NCBI GenBank assembly: GCA_964515945.1
Contig: CAZEWY010000019.1
Coordinates: forward strand, 1-28,685
DNA: 28,685 nucleotides
Reading direction: 5' to 3'
Origin: CAYQQJ01 sp964515945
Lineage (GTDB): Bacteria; Pseudomonadota; Gammaproteobacteria; Pseudomonadales; Cellvibrionaceae
The stretch's first letter is position 1. Each line of letters opens with the position of its first letter. The position numbers and the translations under genes were made by a program. The notes below the pieces were generated by a model. The model worked only from the letters and a program-made list of their open reading frames with translations. It made no database searches and was not told the origin of the DNA. Positions 1-7,916 of this stretch are shown here, piece after piece.

Positions 1-458
1 TTGTATTGGCCGATGAAGGTCGCAAAATCAGAAGCCACATAAGGCATACCGAAACTGAACCTGACGTCATTCTGGCCGGCGCCAAAGTCGTAACTGAACG
101 ACCTGTGTTCCACGACCCCGGCTCCCATCCAGTTCCAGGTATTTCCCCTGTCCAGGCTGATGGCGGGGCCTCTGACACCAATAACGTTTAGACGCTTTCG
201 CGCTTCCCCCCAAGGGTGCGTAAACTCGAACGTCAGCTTTCTGCCAGCCGCTCCCTTTACTCTGAAATTCCAGTAGAACCAGTTGCCGGGACCAAAGTCA
301 TTGAGATCCTGATGCAGGAACACTCGATCGTTGGCAATAGAATCTATAACAATATTCCCTCCGGCAAAGTCATCATCAACAGTGAATTGCAGCGATGCAT
401 CTTCTGCCCCAGCCGACGGCATGGCGACTAACAGTAGTAGGAATAAAAGACATTTCAT
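1..458 (-). CDS. Secreted M14 zinc-carboxypeptidase-like protein, N-terminal part (runs off the left edge)
   Basis: The reading frame is open from an ATG at 458 down to base 3, giving 152 codons with no stop, so the gene continues outside the window. The start is preceded by AAGGG about ten bases upstream. The protein begins with a clear signal peptide, a short basic start then LLFLLLLVA and a likely cut after SAGA. It then reads as the beta-sandwich domain that precedes the catalytic domain in bacterial M14 carboxypeptidase-like proteins: a GGNIVIDSI stretch, FGPGNWFYWNFRVKGAAG, a W-N-W motif and VRFSFGMPY. The zinc ligands lie in the missing part, so peptidase activity cannot be confirmed. 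The gene is divergent from the DJ-1-family gene, with about 225 bases between the starts. The family call rests on remembered motifs only. Confidence 0.6.
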   Translation of the reverse strand, partial: MKCLLFLLLLVAMPSAGAEDASLQFTVDDDFAGGNIVIDSIANDRVFLHQDLNDFGPGNWFYWNFRVKGAAGRKLTFEFTHPWGEARKRLNVIGVRGPAISLDRGNTWNWMGAGVVEHRSFSYDFGAGQNDVRFSFGMPYVASDFATFIGQY

Positions 459-685
459 TGGTATCTACCCTTTTGGCTATTTTTATGACACGAGAACCCG
501 TCGCAGCTTTTGTGGCGCACCCGATTATGTCTACTATAGATACAATGTAAGCAGGGTGCCAGTTTTTTCTGCCACGCCTCAACCGACAGTGCAGCTTGCA
601 ACACAGAGACGATGACAGAGTGGATTGGCATTTGATCTGCATCACCAGGAGCCCTTGAAAGAACGAACCAGCAGGAGGTATGTTT

Positions 686-1243
686 ATGGGCACCCCACTA
701 AAGCAAAAGAAAGTCGCTGTTCTTGTCGCCGATGGCTTTGAGCAGGTTGAATTCACATCCCCCATTGACGCTCTGGAAAAGGCCGGAGCACAGGTTGATA
801 TCATTTCATTGCAGCCAGGCAAGGTGCGCGGTTGGAAAAAGACGGACTGGGGCGACGAATTTGAGGTCACCAAGACTGTGGCCGAGGCAAACCCGGAAGA
901 TTACGATGCACTGACACTGCCCGGTGGGGTTCAGAACCCCGACACACTGCGCAAGGATGCCGATGCCGTATCCTTTGTCGCTCATTTTATGAAAAGCGGC
1001 AAACCCATAGCGTCCCTGTGTCACGGTCCGCAGGTTCTTATCGAAACTCAGGCGCTGCAGGGCCGCAAGGTCACGTCCTACCCATCACTGAAAACCGATT
1101 TGAAAAACGCCGGTGCCGATTGGATCGACCGGGAAGTGGTTGTCGACCAGGGCCTGGTAACATCCCGCAGTCCAGATGATCTGCCGGCGTTCAATCGGAA
1201 AATGGTGGAGGAATTCTGCGAAGGCAGGCACCCGAGGACGTAA
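686..1243 (+). CDS. DJ-1/PfpI family protein (class I glutamine amidotransferase-like fold)
   Basis: This 185-residue protein is the usual length of single-domain PfpI/YhbO-type proteins, which are linked to stress protection, protein or nucleotide deglycation and in some cases proteolysis. The conserved glutamate is in ADGFEQVEF near residue 19, LPGGVQNPD forms the oxyanion loop, and the nucleophilic cysteine followed by histidine is in SLCHGPQ near residue 112. An in-frame ATG also exists at 680, but AGGAGG at 673-678 is only one base from it and seven bases from the ATG at 686, so 686 is chosen. No partner gene is next to it. It ends convergent with hemY, with a REP-like hairpin between. 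The family is secure; the substrate is not known. Confidence 0.9.
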   Translation: MGTPLKQKKVAVLVADGFEQVEFTSPIDALEKAGAQVDIISLQPGKVRGWKKTDWGDEFEVTKTVAEANPEDYDALTLPGGVQNPDTLRKDADAVSFVAHFMKSGKPIASLCHGPQVLIETQALQGRKVTSYPSLKTDLKNAGADWIDREVVVDQGLVTSRSPDDLPAFNRKMVEEFCEGRHPRT

Positions 1244-1326
1244 ATTTTGTGGAAATATTTGCGTGCAGGTCGGTTAGGCCTGAGCTCTGCGCAGATCGTA
1301 ACCCGACAGCCTGGGCCTCAAAAATG

Positions 1327-1356
1327 TTGGGTTACGCCACTTCGTGGCTAACCCAG
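1327..1356. repeat. REP-like hairpin GGGTTA..TAACCC between convergent genes
   Basis: TTGGGTTA-C-GCCAC, loop TTC, GTGGC-TAACCCAG forms a stem of about twelve pairs with a single bulged C. It lies between pfpI and hemY, which converge. There is no following T-run, so it resembles the short GGGTTA-type palindromes scattered between genes of gammaproteobacteria more than a standard terminator. It may still stabilise both 3' ends. Confidence 0.5.
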
Positions 1357-1385
1357 CCTATACATCTAACGCATTCTCGACAACA

Positions 1386-2753
1386 TTACCGCTTGCCGCT
1401 CTCCAGGCGCTTCTCCTCCTCCGGCATCGGCAGGAAGGCGGGCAGCCCGTGAGTGGTGGCGAGCAGTCCCTGTTGATAGAGCTCGGTACTTTTCTCGTGC
1501 TCTCCCATATAGGCCAACAATCGCGCCAGTTCCGCATAGGTCTCGCTACGAGGTCTGAGCTTCAGGCTGCTTTCAAAGTATTCACGGGCCTTGCCCCAGA
1601 GTTGGTTGCGAACGCTGATACGCCCCAGCGCCAGAAGGAGATCCGCATCGCCCGGGTGTTCGCGCAGCCACTGCTCCGCCACTATCAGTTGCTCCTTGGG
1701 ATCGGAACTCGCGATGCGGCCGTAAGTTGCTACCACGTCACTTTTCCAGTGTTGCGATAGCCGCTGTTGCAGCAGTCTCTCGGCCTGGTTTGACAGGCCA
1801 AGGTCAATCAGCAGCTTGCCATAGAGATCGATCACGGAATCCTCGGCACGCATTTTTTTCGGCAGGCTCTGCCAGGCCTGGGACAGTATCTGTTCAGCGG
1901 AAGTCTCGGCTTTTGTACTGTTACCTTTTGTACTTTCGCCTCTTGTGCTTTCACCTTTTGTACTTTCACCTTTTATACCAGGAGGGCCACCACGGCCCGA
2001 GGTGAGGCGTGACTGCAGCTTCTTGGCCCGCGTACCCGCCGCCGACAGCGAGGCCATGTAAACATTCTGTTCCAGGAAGGCCTGTTCGTCTTCCTGATAC
2101 AACTTCTGCTTGCGCAGCTCCGGCAGAAGCGCCTGTAGTGACGGCCAGTCGCGCAATTGCCAGTAGACCTGGCGCAGCAAATCCAGGATCGTGGGGTGGT
2201 GCGGCGCAATCAGGCGGGCGCGCTTCAGGGTTGCCAGGCACTGCTCGTATTTTTCGTCCAGCAACTGGATACGCGCCTGACTGAGCGCCACCGCCAACTC
2301 GTTGCGCGGCGCGATTTTCTCCGCCTGATGCAGTAACTGATGAGTTTCGTCGCGCTCTCCCAGTTCATAACTGCATCGCGCGGCGGTCAGATAATGGACC
2401 AGCGGGCTCCGCGCATGCTTTGCCGCTTTCAACAGATCCTTTCGGGCCGCTCGCCAGTTGCCCTCAATAAAATGGATGAGCCCAGCGGTGGTGCGCTCTT
2501 CCACCTTGCGGTCGCGCTTGGAAGCCAGACCCAGCCCGCCAGTCAGCAACCGGATCAGACGTTTCAACAGGAAGACCAGGAGCCAAAGAACCAGGGCCGA
2601 GGTCAGCAAGAGGGTGACGGCGACCCAAAAACTCATTTCCACGGTTTTGGATCCCATGGAAATCAAAACATAGCCGGTATCGGTGCGGATGAGTTCCAGC
2701 ATTACCGCGCCCGCGGTAATGACCAATACACTCAATAGCACCAAGCGCTTCAT
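1386..2753 (-). CDS. hemY: HemY, inner-membrane TPR protein of the haem operon
   Basis: HemY is a membrane protein that follows hemC-hemD-hemX in gammaproteobacteria and is needed for normal late haem synthesis, though its biochemical role is unsettled. The 455 residues show two N-terminal membrane helices (about 4-20 and 40-66) with the family motif GYVLIS between them, then a long TPR region rich in alanine, leucine and arginine helices. The start ATG overlaps the hemX stop by four bases (ATGA), implying translational coupling. The protein is longer than the roughly 400 residues of E. coli HemY. Part of the excess is a low-complexity KGEST-type five-residue repeat near residues 260-282, seen also as a 15-bp DNA repeat at 1909-1975. 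Confidence 0.92.
   Translation of the reverse strand: MKRLVLLSVLVITAGAVMLELIRTDTGYVLISMGSKTVEMSFWVAVTLLLTSALVLWLLVFLLKRLIRLLTGGLGLASKRDRKVEERTTAGLIHFIEGNWRAARKDLLKAAKHARSPLVHYLTAARCSYELGERDETHQLLHQAEKIAPRNELAVALSQARIQLLDEKYEQCLATLKRARLIAPHHPTILDLLRQVYWQLRDWPSLQALLPELRKQKLYQEDEQAFLEQNVYMASLSAAGTRAKKLQSRLTSGRGGPPGIKGESTKGESTRGESTKGNSTKAETSAEQILSQAWQSLPKKMRAEDSVIDLYGKLLIDLGLSNQAERLLQQRLSQHWKSDVVATYGRIASSDPKEQLIVAEQWLREHPGDADLLLALGRISVRNQLWGKAREYFESSLKLRPRSETYAELARLLAYMGEHEKSTELYQQGLLATTHGLPAFLPMPEEEKRLESGKR
1909..1975 (-). repeat. 15-bp tandem repeat inside hemY coding KGEST-type pentapeptides
   Basis: On the plus strand the unit CTTTTGTACTTTCAC recurs with small changes, about four and a half copies. 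In the protein it gives KGEST, KGEST, RGEST, KGNST and a decayed KAETS. The period is a multiple of three, so copy changes leave the frame intact. It lies between two TPR blocks and is probably a flexible linker. Confidence 0.85.
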
Positions 2754-4063
2754 GGCTGCGGCTCCGTTTGCTCACCACCCTCGGTATCTGCGCCGGCATC
2801 CTGGCCCTCTACTTGGCCCCCTACCTGGCTCTCCACCTCCACACCGTCGAGTTTATGCAGGCGATCAATGTAATTCTTCAACATTTGCAAGGATTCGGAA
2901 ATATCGGGAAGTTCCTGATCCACGTCCAGGCCAGCCAGCTCTTCCACCTCGGCAATAAAGTTATCCCGCTGTTGCGACGAGGGATAAAATCGTCGGGCCC
3001 AATCCACAACATTCTCGAGGCTGCGACGATAGACCTGTGCTTCCTCGCGCATTGCCGCCAGTTGCGAGCGCTCCAGCATCATGCGCAGGTTCTGCTGCAA
3101 ATATTGAGCAGCGTCGGGGGGCAGCAGCGCGGCGGGTGTCTGCGCATGGTCGCGTATGCGCACGTAATCATCCAGGTCATTAAGCATCGAACGCAGGCCG
3201 ACCAGAGGTTTTTGCCACCATTGGGACTCGGTTGACGCGGATTCCGCAGCGGCCCGGTCCTCTTTCACCTTGTCCTCTTCCGGTTTCCGGGTCGGCACCA
3301 CGGGGAGTTGCGGTACCGATTCCGCCAGAGATGCCAGGCGCAGATAGAGCCCTTCCAGGTCAATCCGGGTTGCCAGTTTCAACTCTGTCAGATCTCTGGC
3401 AATGGCCCGGCGTATTGCAGTCAATTGGGGATCCGCCATGTCCCGCAGGATCTTGTCCGCCTGTTCCAGCAAACCTTCCGCTGCGTCGGTGCTGCGTTCG
3501 ATCAACAGTCGCTGATTGGCGAGCTTGAGCAGATACTCGGCTTCGGCCAACAGCCAGTCTTCACGGCTGGTGGTGGAGAGCGCCCGCAGGCGGCTGCCGT
3601 GATGGGACAGACGCTGCTCTATGTCATCGACGCGGGTGACCAGTTGCCGCTCCAGTTCGAGCTGACGCTGATGCAACTGCTGCTGCCCCTGCACGAGACT
3701 CGACAGTTGCTCCTGGCTCGCCGCCAGTTGATCCCGCAGGGCATTGATACGCGCGGCGGCCTCCTGCTCCCGCTGTTCCTGTTGCTGAAGCTGGTCCTGA
3801 TACAGAAAATAGGCGGCAGCCCCAAGCCCGGCAACAATCAACAGCACCAGCAGCCAGGACAGCAACCGACGCCAGCGGCGTCGGGAGGCTTTATCGCGGG
3901 TTTTATCGATGGTTTTAGCAGCACCGCCTTTGCCAGCCGGTGCGTCTGACGCAGGCTTCTGCTCAACCGGCAACGATTTTTGCGATTCCGGCGACGCAGG
4001 GGAGTTCGCGGGCGAGCTTGCCTTTGCGCCTTCGACGCCGTCAATCTTATCTTTATCGCTCAT
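2750..4063 (-). CDS. hemX: HemX family membrane protein
   Basis: The product (437 residues) has the HemX layout: a cytoplasmic N-terminus rich in S, P, A and K, an arginine-rich stretch, one membrane helix (LLSWLLVLLIVAGLGAAAYFLY, in two adjoining parts, about 67-88), a glutamine- and glutamate-rich coiled coil (about 88-150), and a helical periplasmic domain with EDWLLAEAEYLLKLANQRL. The family was once called uroporphyrinogen-III C-methyltransferase because of its operon, but it has no SAM-binding methyltransferase motifs. HemX is thought to support the tetrapyrrole enzymes at the membrane. The ATG overlaps the hemD stop by 11 bases and the stop overlaps the hemY start. The C-terminal tail is acidic and glycine-rich. 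Confidence 0.9.
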   Translation of the reverse strand: MSDKDKIDGVEGAKASSPANSPASPESQKSLPVEQKPASDAPAGKGGAAKTIDKTRDKASRRRWRRLLSWLLVLLIVAGLGAAAYFLYQDQLQQQEQREQEAAARINALRDQLAASQEQLSSLVQGQQQLHQRQLELERQLVTRVDDIEQRLSHHGSRLRALSTTSREDWLLAEAEYLLKLANQRLLIERSTDAAEGLLEQADKILRDMADPQLTAIRRAIARDLTELKLATRIDLEGLYLRLASLAESVPQLPVVPTRKPEEDKVKEDRAAAESASTESQWWQKPLVGLRSMLNDLDDYVRIRDHAQTPAALLPPDAAQYLQQNLRMMLERSQLAAMREEAQVYRRSLENVVDWARRFYPSSQQRDNFIAEVEELAGLDVDQELPDISESLQMLKNYIDRLHKLDGVEVESQVGGQVEGQDAGADTEGGEQTEPQP

Positions 4064-4928
4064 GGTTCTTACCCTGGGTATCCGGATCTCTGGTGTTGTT
4101 CATCGAGGGGGCCACTTCGGGTGGCACGGTTACACTGCCCAACCAGCTCTCCAATGCCTCCAGCATCGCACTTTCAGTCGCGTTGATGGCAGTGATGACC
4201 TGGCTGAAGCCGAAAGTCCGCGCTTGCTGGGCAACGCGTTCACCCGGCACCAGCACCGGCGTCTCCCGCCAGTGGTCCGGCGCGGCTTCCAGCACCTCGA
4301 CGAGATTGCTCAAGCTTTCACCGCTGAAAACCGAGATGATTTCGCGGTAGCGCCCTTTCAGGAAATCCGACCGCCCCATGGCTTCAATCGCATCGGAAGG
4401 CAGGCAGCGCTCGTAAAACTCCCCGAAGACAACGCGGGCGCCGCGCGCCTCCAGCACCTCCGCCAGGTGTGGTCTACCACCGCGCCCGCGGCAGATCAGA
4501 ATCTTCCGTCCGCCGACGTCCTGCAACTCCGGCAGGGACAACAGCTCTTCGGAATCCATGGCCCGCCGACAACTGACCGCGTCAATGCCATAGGCGGTCA
4601 GGGCCTCGGCCGTTTTCTGGCCCACCGCCAGATACTGTATGCCGTCGGGTAGCTGTGGCCAGTATTGGTCCAGCCACGTCAGGGTTTCCCTTACGGCATT
4701 CTGGCTGACAAAAATCACCTGGTCGAACCGGTCGAATTCCAGTATCAGGTTTTTGAGAGCCTGTTTCTGCCGAGGTTCCTGGACAGCTTCTATATCCAAT
4801 ACGGGTATGGGCAGGCAGGTGAACCCGCTCTGCCGTAAAAGCTGGCACCAACCATCATTCTGCGCCCGGGGCCTCGTCGCGAGAACGCGTAGCACATCCC
4901 CAGGAACAGTGGAATCAGCCTTGGTCAT
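4053..4928 (-). CDS. hemD: Uroporphyrinogen-III synthase
   Basis: HemD closes hydroxymethylbilane to uroporphyrinogen III, inverting ring D, the branch point for haem, sirohaem and cobalamin. The 291 residues begin MTKADSTVPGDVLRVLATRP. This start is chosen because the common N-terminal strand LRVLATRPRAQ follows closely, and the ATG overlaps the hemC stop (ATGACCAAGGCTGA), an arrangement typical of translational coupling. Upstream in-frame codons would lie deep inside hemC. Family features include VFVSQNAVRETL near residue 70, YLAVGQKTAEAL near 98, ILICRGRGGRPHLAEVLEARG near 135-155, and a tail GERVAQQARTFGF before ITAINATESAMLEAL. HemD sequences diverge strongly, so position in the operon is an important part of the evidence. 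Confidence 0.92.
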   Translation of the reverse strand: MTKADSTVPGDVLRVLATRPRAQNDGWCQLLRQSGFTCLPIPVLDIEAVQEPRQKQALKNLILEFDRFDQVIFVSQNAVRETLTWLDQYWPQLPDGIQYLAVGQKTAEALTAYGIDAVSCRRAMDSEELLSLPELQDVGGRKILICRGRGGRPHLAEVLEARGARVVFGEFYERCLPSDAIEAMGRSDFLKGRYREIISVFSGESLSNLVEVLEAAPDHWRETPVLVPGERVAQQARTFGFSQVITAINATESAMLEALESWLGSVTVPPEVAPSMNNTRDPDTQGKNHER

Positions 4929-5847
4929 TCTGTGCGACCGCCGCCAGGATCTGGTCCGCGCCCGCCGCAAGCAGTCGCTCTGCCAGTGCGATACCCATGG
5001 ACTCGGCTTGATCCACAGGTCCACGGATTTCATCCGCCAGGACTCGGCGCCCGTCCGGCTCGGCGACCAATCCGCGCAACCACAGACCTTCCGGCACGTG
5101 CGTGGCGTAACAGGCTATCGGCACTTCGCAACCGCCCTGGAGGCGGCGATTCATGGCTCGTTCAGCCGTGACCGCTTCAGCGGTTGCCAGATGATGCAGG
5201 GGTTTAAGCAGTTCCAGCGTCTCGACGTCGGCCATTCGGCATTCTATGCCCACGGCGCCCTGGCCGCCGGCGGGCAGGCTCTGTTCCGGCGGCAGGAATG
5301 CACGAATCCGGTCGCGCATTTCCAGGCGCAACAGGCCTGCGGCGGCCAGGATAATAGCGTCGTATTCGCCCTGATCCATCTTCGCCAGACGCGTGTTCAC
5401 ATTGCCTCGCAGGAAGCGCACCACCAGATCCGGCCGCACCGCCAGCAATTGACTCTGGCGTCGCAGGCTGGAAGTCCCCACCACACTGCCGGGTGGCATG
5501 TCGTCAAGGCTATCGTAGGTATTGGAGACCCAGGCATCGCGGGGGTCTTCCCGCTCGCAGATCACGGCCAGACCCAGGCCCTCGGGAAATTCCATGGGTA
5601 CGTCTTTCATGGAGTGGACGGCGATATCCGCGGTGCCGTCGAGCAACGCGTTTTCCAGCTCCTTCACAAACAACCCCTTGCCACCCACCTTGGCCAGCGG
5701 CACATCCAGCACCTTGTCGCCCCGGCTGGTCAGGGGAACCAGCTCAATCCGCAGGTCGGGGTGGCACTGTAGCAGGCGCGTTTTGACATATTCGGCCTGC
5801 CACATGGCCAGGGCGCTTTTGCGTGTGGTGATGCGGAGGGTCTGCAT
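4915..5847 (-). CDS. hemC: Porphobilinogen deaminase (hydroxymethylbilane synthase)
   Basis: HemC joins four porphobilinogens into hydroxymethylbilane in the cytosol. The protein begins MQTLRITTRKSALAMWQAEY, as HemC proteins do. It contains the active-site region VHSMKDVPMEFPEGL (about 75-90), GTSSLRRQSQL (about 122-132), LRGNVNTRLAKMDQGEYDA (about 141-159), and the dipyrromethane-cofactor cysteine in MNRRLQGGCEVPI near residue 235. At 310 residues it has the normal length. Other in-frame starts exist at 5856 (ATG) and 5865 (TTG); none has a strong Shine-Dalgarno, so the start is uncertain by three to six codons. It is first of the hemCDXY run and follows algR by about 97 bases. Confidence 0.95.
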   Translation of the reverse strand: MQTLRITTRKSALAMWQAEYVKTRLLQCHPDLRIELVPLTSRGDKVLDVPLAKVGGKGLFVKELENALLDGTADIAVHSMKDVPMEFPEGLGLAVICEREDPRDAWVSNTYDSLDDMPPGSVVGTSSLRRQSQLLAVRPDLVVRFLRGNVNTRLAKMDQGEYDAIILAAAGLLRLEMRDRIRAFLPPEQSLPAGGQGAVGIECRMADVETLELLKPLHHLATAEAVTAERAMNRRLQGGCEVPIACYATHVPEGLWLRGLVAEPDGRRVLADEIRGPVDQAESMGIALAERLLAAGADQILAAVAQNDQG

Positions 5848-5877
5848 GGCAATCATCTGCTTCAAAAATGAAGCGAC

Positions 5878-5883
5878 ATCATA
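5878..5883 (-). promoter_or_regulatory. Possible -10 box (TATGAT) for hemC
   Basis: TATGAT on the minus strand would place a start of transcription near 5871 and a leader of about 24 bases before the ATG at 5847. No convincing -35 box is seen. This is a weak call, useful only because hemC is the first gene after a gap behind algR. Confidence 0.3.
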
Positions 5884-5944
5884 ACAAATGCGATGGAAAG
5901 ATGAGGAATGGACGGCTCATTTTCTGCTCTGTAAGCGCCGGGGC

Positions 5945-6691
5945 CTACAGGCTGGACAATAGTTCCTTGACCGCCGCGACATGGCGGCGACTGACCTGGG
6001 GCCGGTAGTCTGTATCCGACAGGCGCAACTGATAATGAGCGCCGGAACGTTCCAGGGCTTCTATACGGGACACGGCAACCAGCGAATTCCGGTGCACGCG
6101 CACGAATCGGTGGCGGAATTCACCTTCAAGATCCTTGAGCGTGTCATCAATCAGGGTCTCGCCGCCATCGTGCAGAACCGTGACATATTTGTGATCCGCC
6201 AGAAAACACTGCACTGTTTCTATAGGCACCAGTTCCACGCCTCGCCGGGTCTTGGCACTGATATGGGAGCGCTGCTGGTGAGTAGGTGTTGCCGGGTGGT
6301 CCATCTGGCGGGCGAGCACCGCCAGTTGCGCCTTGTTGAGGCTCTTGGCTTTGTCGAGGGCGGCCTGCAATTGCGCCTTTTCCACCGGCTTCAGCAGGTA
6401 TCCGAGAGCCAGAGTATCGAAAGCTTCCAGGGCGTACTGATCAAAGGCCGTACAGAAGATCACCGCCGGCGGATCTGTCAGCTCGGCGATTCGGCGCGCC
6501 GCCTGCAAGCCGTCTTCCCCGGGCATGCGCACATCCAGAAGGACCACATCCGGGTCCAGTTGACAGATGGCCTCTATCGCCTGGGCACCGTTGGCCGCTT
6601 CGCCGGCGAGTTCGTAGCCATCCAGGCTCTCGATCATGCGGCACAGGCGCTGGCGCGCCAGGGTTTCATCGTCAACGACAAGTACATGCAT
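5945..6691 (-). CDS. algR: AlgR-type LytTR response regulator
   Basis: This 248-residue protein has an N-terminal receiver domain (about 1-115) with the acidic pair in VVDDE, the phospho-accepting aspartate D53 in VVLLDVRMPG, a threonine in IFCTAFD and the lysine in GYLLKPVEK. A C-terminal LytTR DNA-binding domain (about 140-245) contains VQCFLADHKYVTVLHDGGE, FVRVHRNSLVAVSRIEALER and RPQVSRRHV. In Pseudomonas the orthologous AlgR, in this same place beside hemC and fimS/algZ, controls alginate, twitching motility and virulence genes. The domain order and synteny fit AlgR closely, but the regulon here is unknown. A Shine-Dalgarno GAAGGA lies about 11 bases before the ATG. It is separated by 120 bases from algZ, so it may also have its own promoter. 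Confidence 0.9.
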   Translation of the reverse strand: MHVLVVDDETLARQRLCRMIESLDGYELAGEAANGAQAIEAICQLDPDVVLLDVRMPGEDGLQAARRIAELTDPPAVIFCTAFDQYALEAFDTLALGYLLKPVEKAQLQAALDKAKSLNKAQLAVLARQMDHPATPTHQQRSHISAKTRRGVELVPIETVQCFLADHKYVTVLHDGGETLIDDTLKDLEGEFRHRFVRVHRNSLVAVSRIEALERSGAHYQLRLSDTDYRPQVSRRHVAAVKELLSSL

Positions 6692-6725
6692 GAAATTCAG
6701 TATCCTTCTTTATCCTTTATAGATG

Positions 6726-6763
6726 GTACTTAGTTGGATAGTACTTAATCTGAGTTGTATTTA
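6726..6763. repeat. Three GTAYTTA repeats at 15-16 bp spacing upstream of algR
   Basis: GTACTTA at 6726-6732, GTACTTA at 6741-6747 and GTATTTA at 6757-6763 recur at 15 and 16 bases in the AT-rich algZ-algR gap. They lie about 35-72 bases before the algR start, read on the minus strand as TAAATAC and two TAAGTAC. Such phased short repeats may be binding sites or decayed tandem duplication. Confidence 0.45.
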
Positions 6764-6811
6764 GTATTGCATCCCTGACCTGAAAGTCCAGATTCTCCAG
6801 AATCGGTGGAA

Positions 6812-7894
6812 TCAGCCATGGGCGGGAAAACGCAGGGTCACGGTAAAGGTCTCCGCTTCCGGCAGTATCCGCAATTGCCCCCGCTCCCCATAGTGCGCGG
6901 CCAGGCGCTGACGAATATTCTCGAGTGCCAGGCCATTGCCCAGTGACGCGCTGTTCCCCGCTATGGGATTGGCGACACTGATGCTGCAATAGTCCTCGTC
7001 GAGGAGCAGGGTGACCAGAACCTCGCCGCCGTCGGGCAGAGGCTGGACGCCGTGATAGACCGCATTTTCGATCAATGGCTGCAACAGCAGGCCGGGGATG
7101 GTCAGGTCATCGGGCAGCTCTTCCGGCAACTGCCAGCGAACGCGCAGTCGGTCCCCCAGACGCAGCTGTTCGATGCGCACGAAGCGGTGGCACAGATCCA
7201 GCTCCTCTCGCAAGGGTATCAGGGCCAGGTCACTGAGGCTGGCGCGAAACAGCCCGGAGAGATCTTCCACCATGCGCTCCGCCACGACCGGCTGAGTGGC
7301 AATGAGGCTGGCGATGCTGTTCATGCTGTTAAACAGAAAATGCGGGTGAATGCGCGACTGCAATGCCTGTATTCGTGCGCGCAGTTCCGCCTGCTGCTGG
7401 TTTTGCAGTTGCTGTTGCAGGAAAAAGTAGCGCAGGGCGACGCCGGCAAAGACAGCGGCTATCAGAAAATTGGAGGCCAGATGCCAGACATCCACGGAGG
7501 CATCGGGGTTCTGTACTCGCTCGCCCACGGCGGTGAATATCAAGGTGACCGCGAGTACGATGCAGTAACTGACACAGCCCGCCAGCACCGGCGACTGCCC
7601 CTTGAACCAGGGCCGCAGCCGACAGAGGCAGGCGGCGCTGGAAAGCACGATCCACTCCACCAGCAGGGACACCACGCCCAACTTATACCATTCAAAGCCC
7701 CGCAAGCCGCCATCGGCCAGGACCAAGGCCAGGGAGAGCAGCTCCCCCACCAGTACCAGACCAAAAACGCCCGGCACTCCGCACAGGTTGGGCAGAAAAT
7801 CCCCGCCCGACTCGAACCGTCGAGTTGCTGATTTCGGTTTGTGTGGGCTAATGGCTTCTCTCCTTCCGCTCTGCTGTTCTGTATAATGGCGCAT
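6812..7894 (-). CDS. algZ: AlgZ/FimS-type LytS-like sensor histidine kinase
   Basis: The product has an N-terminal FLPNLC motif as in FimS/AlgZ, four membrane helices (GVFGLVLVGELLSLALVLA, the SLLVEWIVLSSAA segment, SYCIVLAVTLIFTAV, LIAAVFAGVALRYFF), a coiled-coil linker, a His-kinase box with HPHFLFNSMNS, and an ATPase domain with LLLQPLIENAVYHGV. It pairs with AlgR just downstream. The start is unclear. ATG 7894 is the first sensible ATG but has no ribosome site. An upstream TTG at 7996 would sit inside argH. AAGGAG at 7860-7865 is exactly seven bases before an ATT codon at 7852, still ahead of the conserved FLPNLC, so initiation at ATT 7852 is possible (see findings). Confidence 0.88.
   Translation of the reverse strand: MRHYTEQQSGRREAISPHKPKSATRRFESGGDFLPNLCGVPGVFGLVLVGELLSLALVLADGGLRGFEWYKLGVVSLLVEWIVLSSAACLCRLRPWFKGQSPVLAGCVSYCIVLAVTLIFTAVGERVQNPDASVDVWHLASNFLIAAVFAGVALRYFFLQQQLQNQQQAELRARIQALQSRIHPHFLFNSMNSIASLIATQPVVAERMVEDLSGLFRASLSDLALIPLREELDLCHRFVRIEQLRLGDRLRVRWQLPEELPDDLTIPGLLLQPLIENAVYHGVQPLPDGGEVLVTLLLDEDYCSISVANPIAGNSASLGNGLALENIRQRLAAHYGERGQLRILPEAETFTVTLRFPAHG
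7882..7887 (+). promoter_or_regulatory. Perfect -10 box TATAAT for argH
   Basis: TATAAT lies 29 bases before the argH ATG and would start transcription near 7895, leaving a leader of roughly 22 bases. The -35 region is poor. The same bases fall in the 5' part of the divergent algZ reading frame, so argH and algZ share this short control region. Confidence 0.55.
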
Positions 7895-7916
7895 TTTTAA
7901 GCATAGAGCGACTGTC

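Noticed and set aside
376..873. Long minus-strand reading frame across the divergent promoter region and pfpI
   Set aside because: It overlaps the M14-like start and the well-supported DJ-1-family gene in another frame; its product has no family features.
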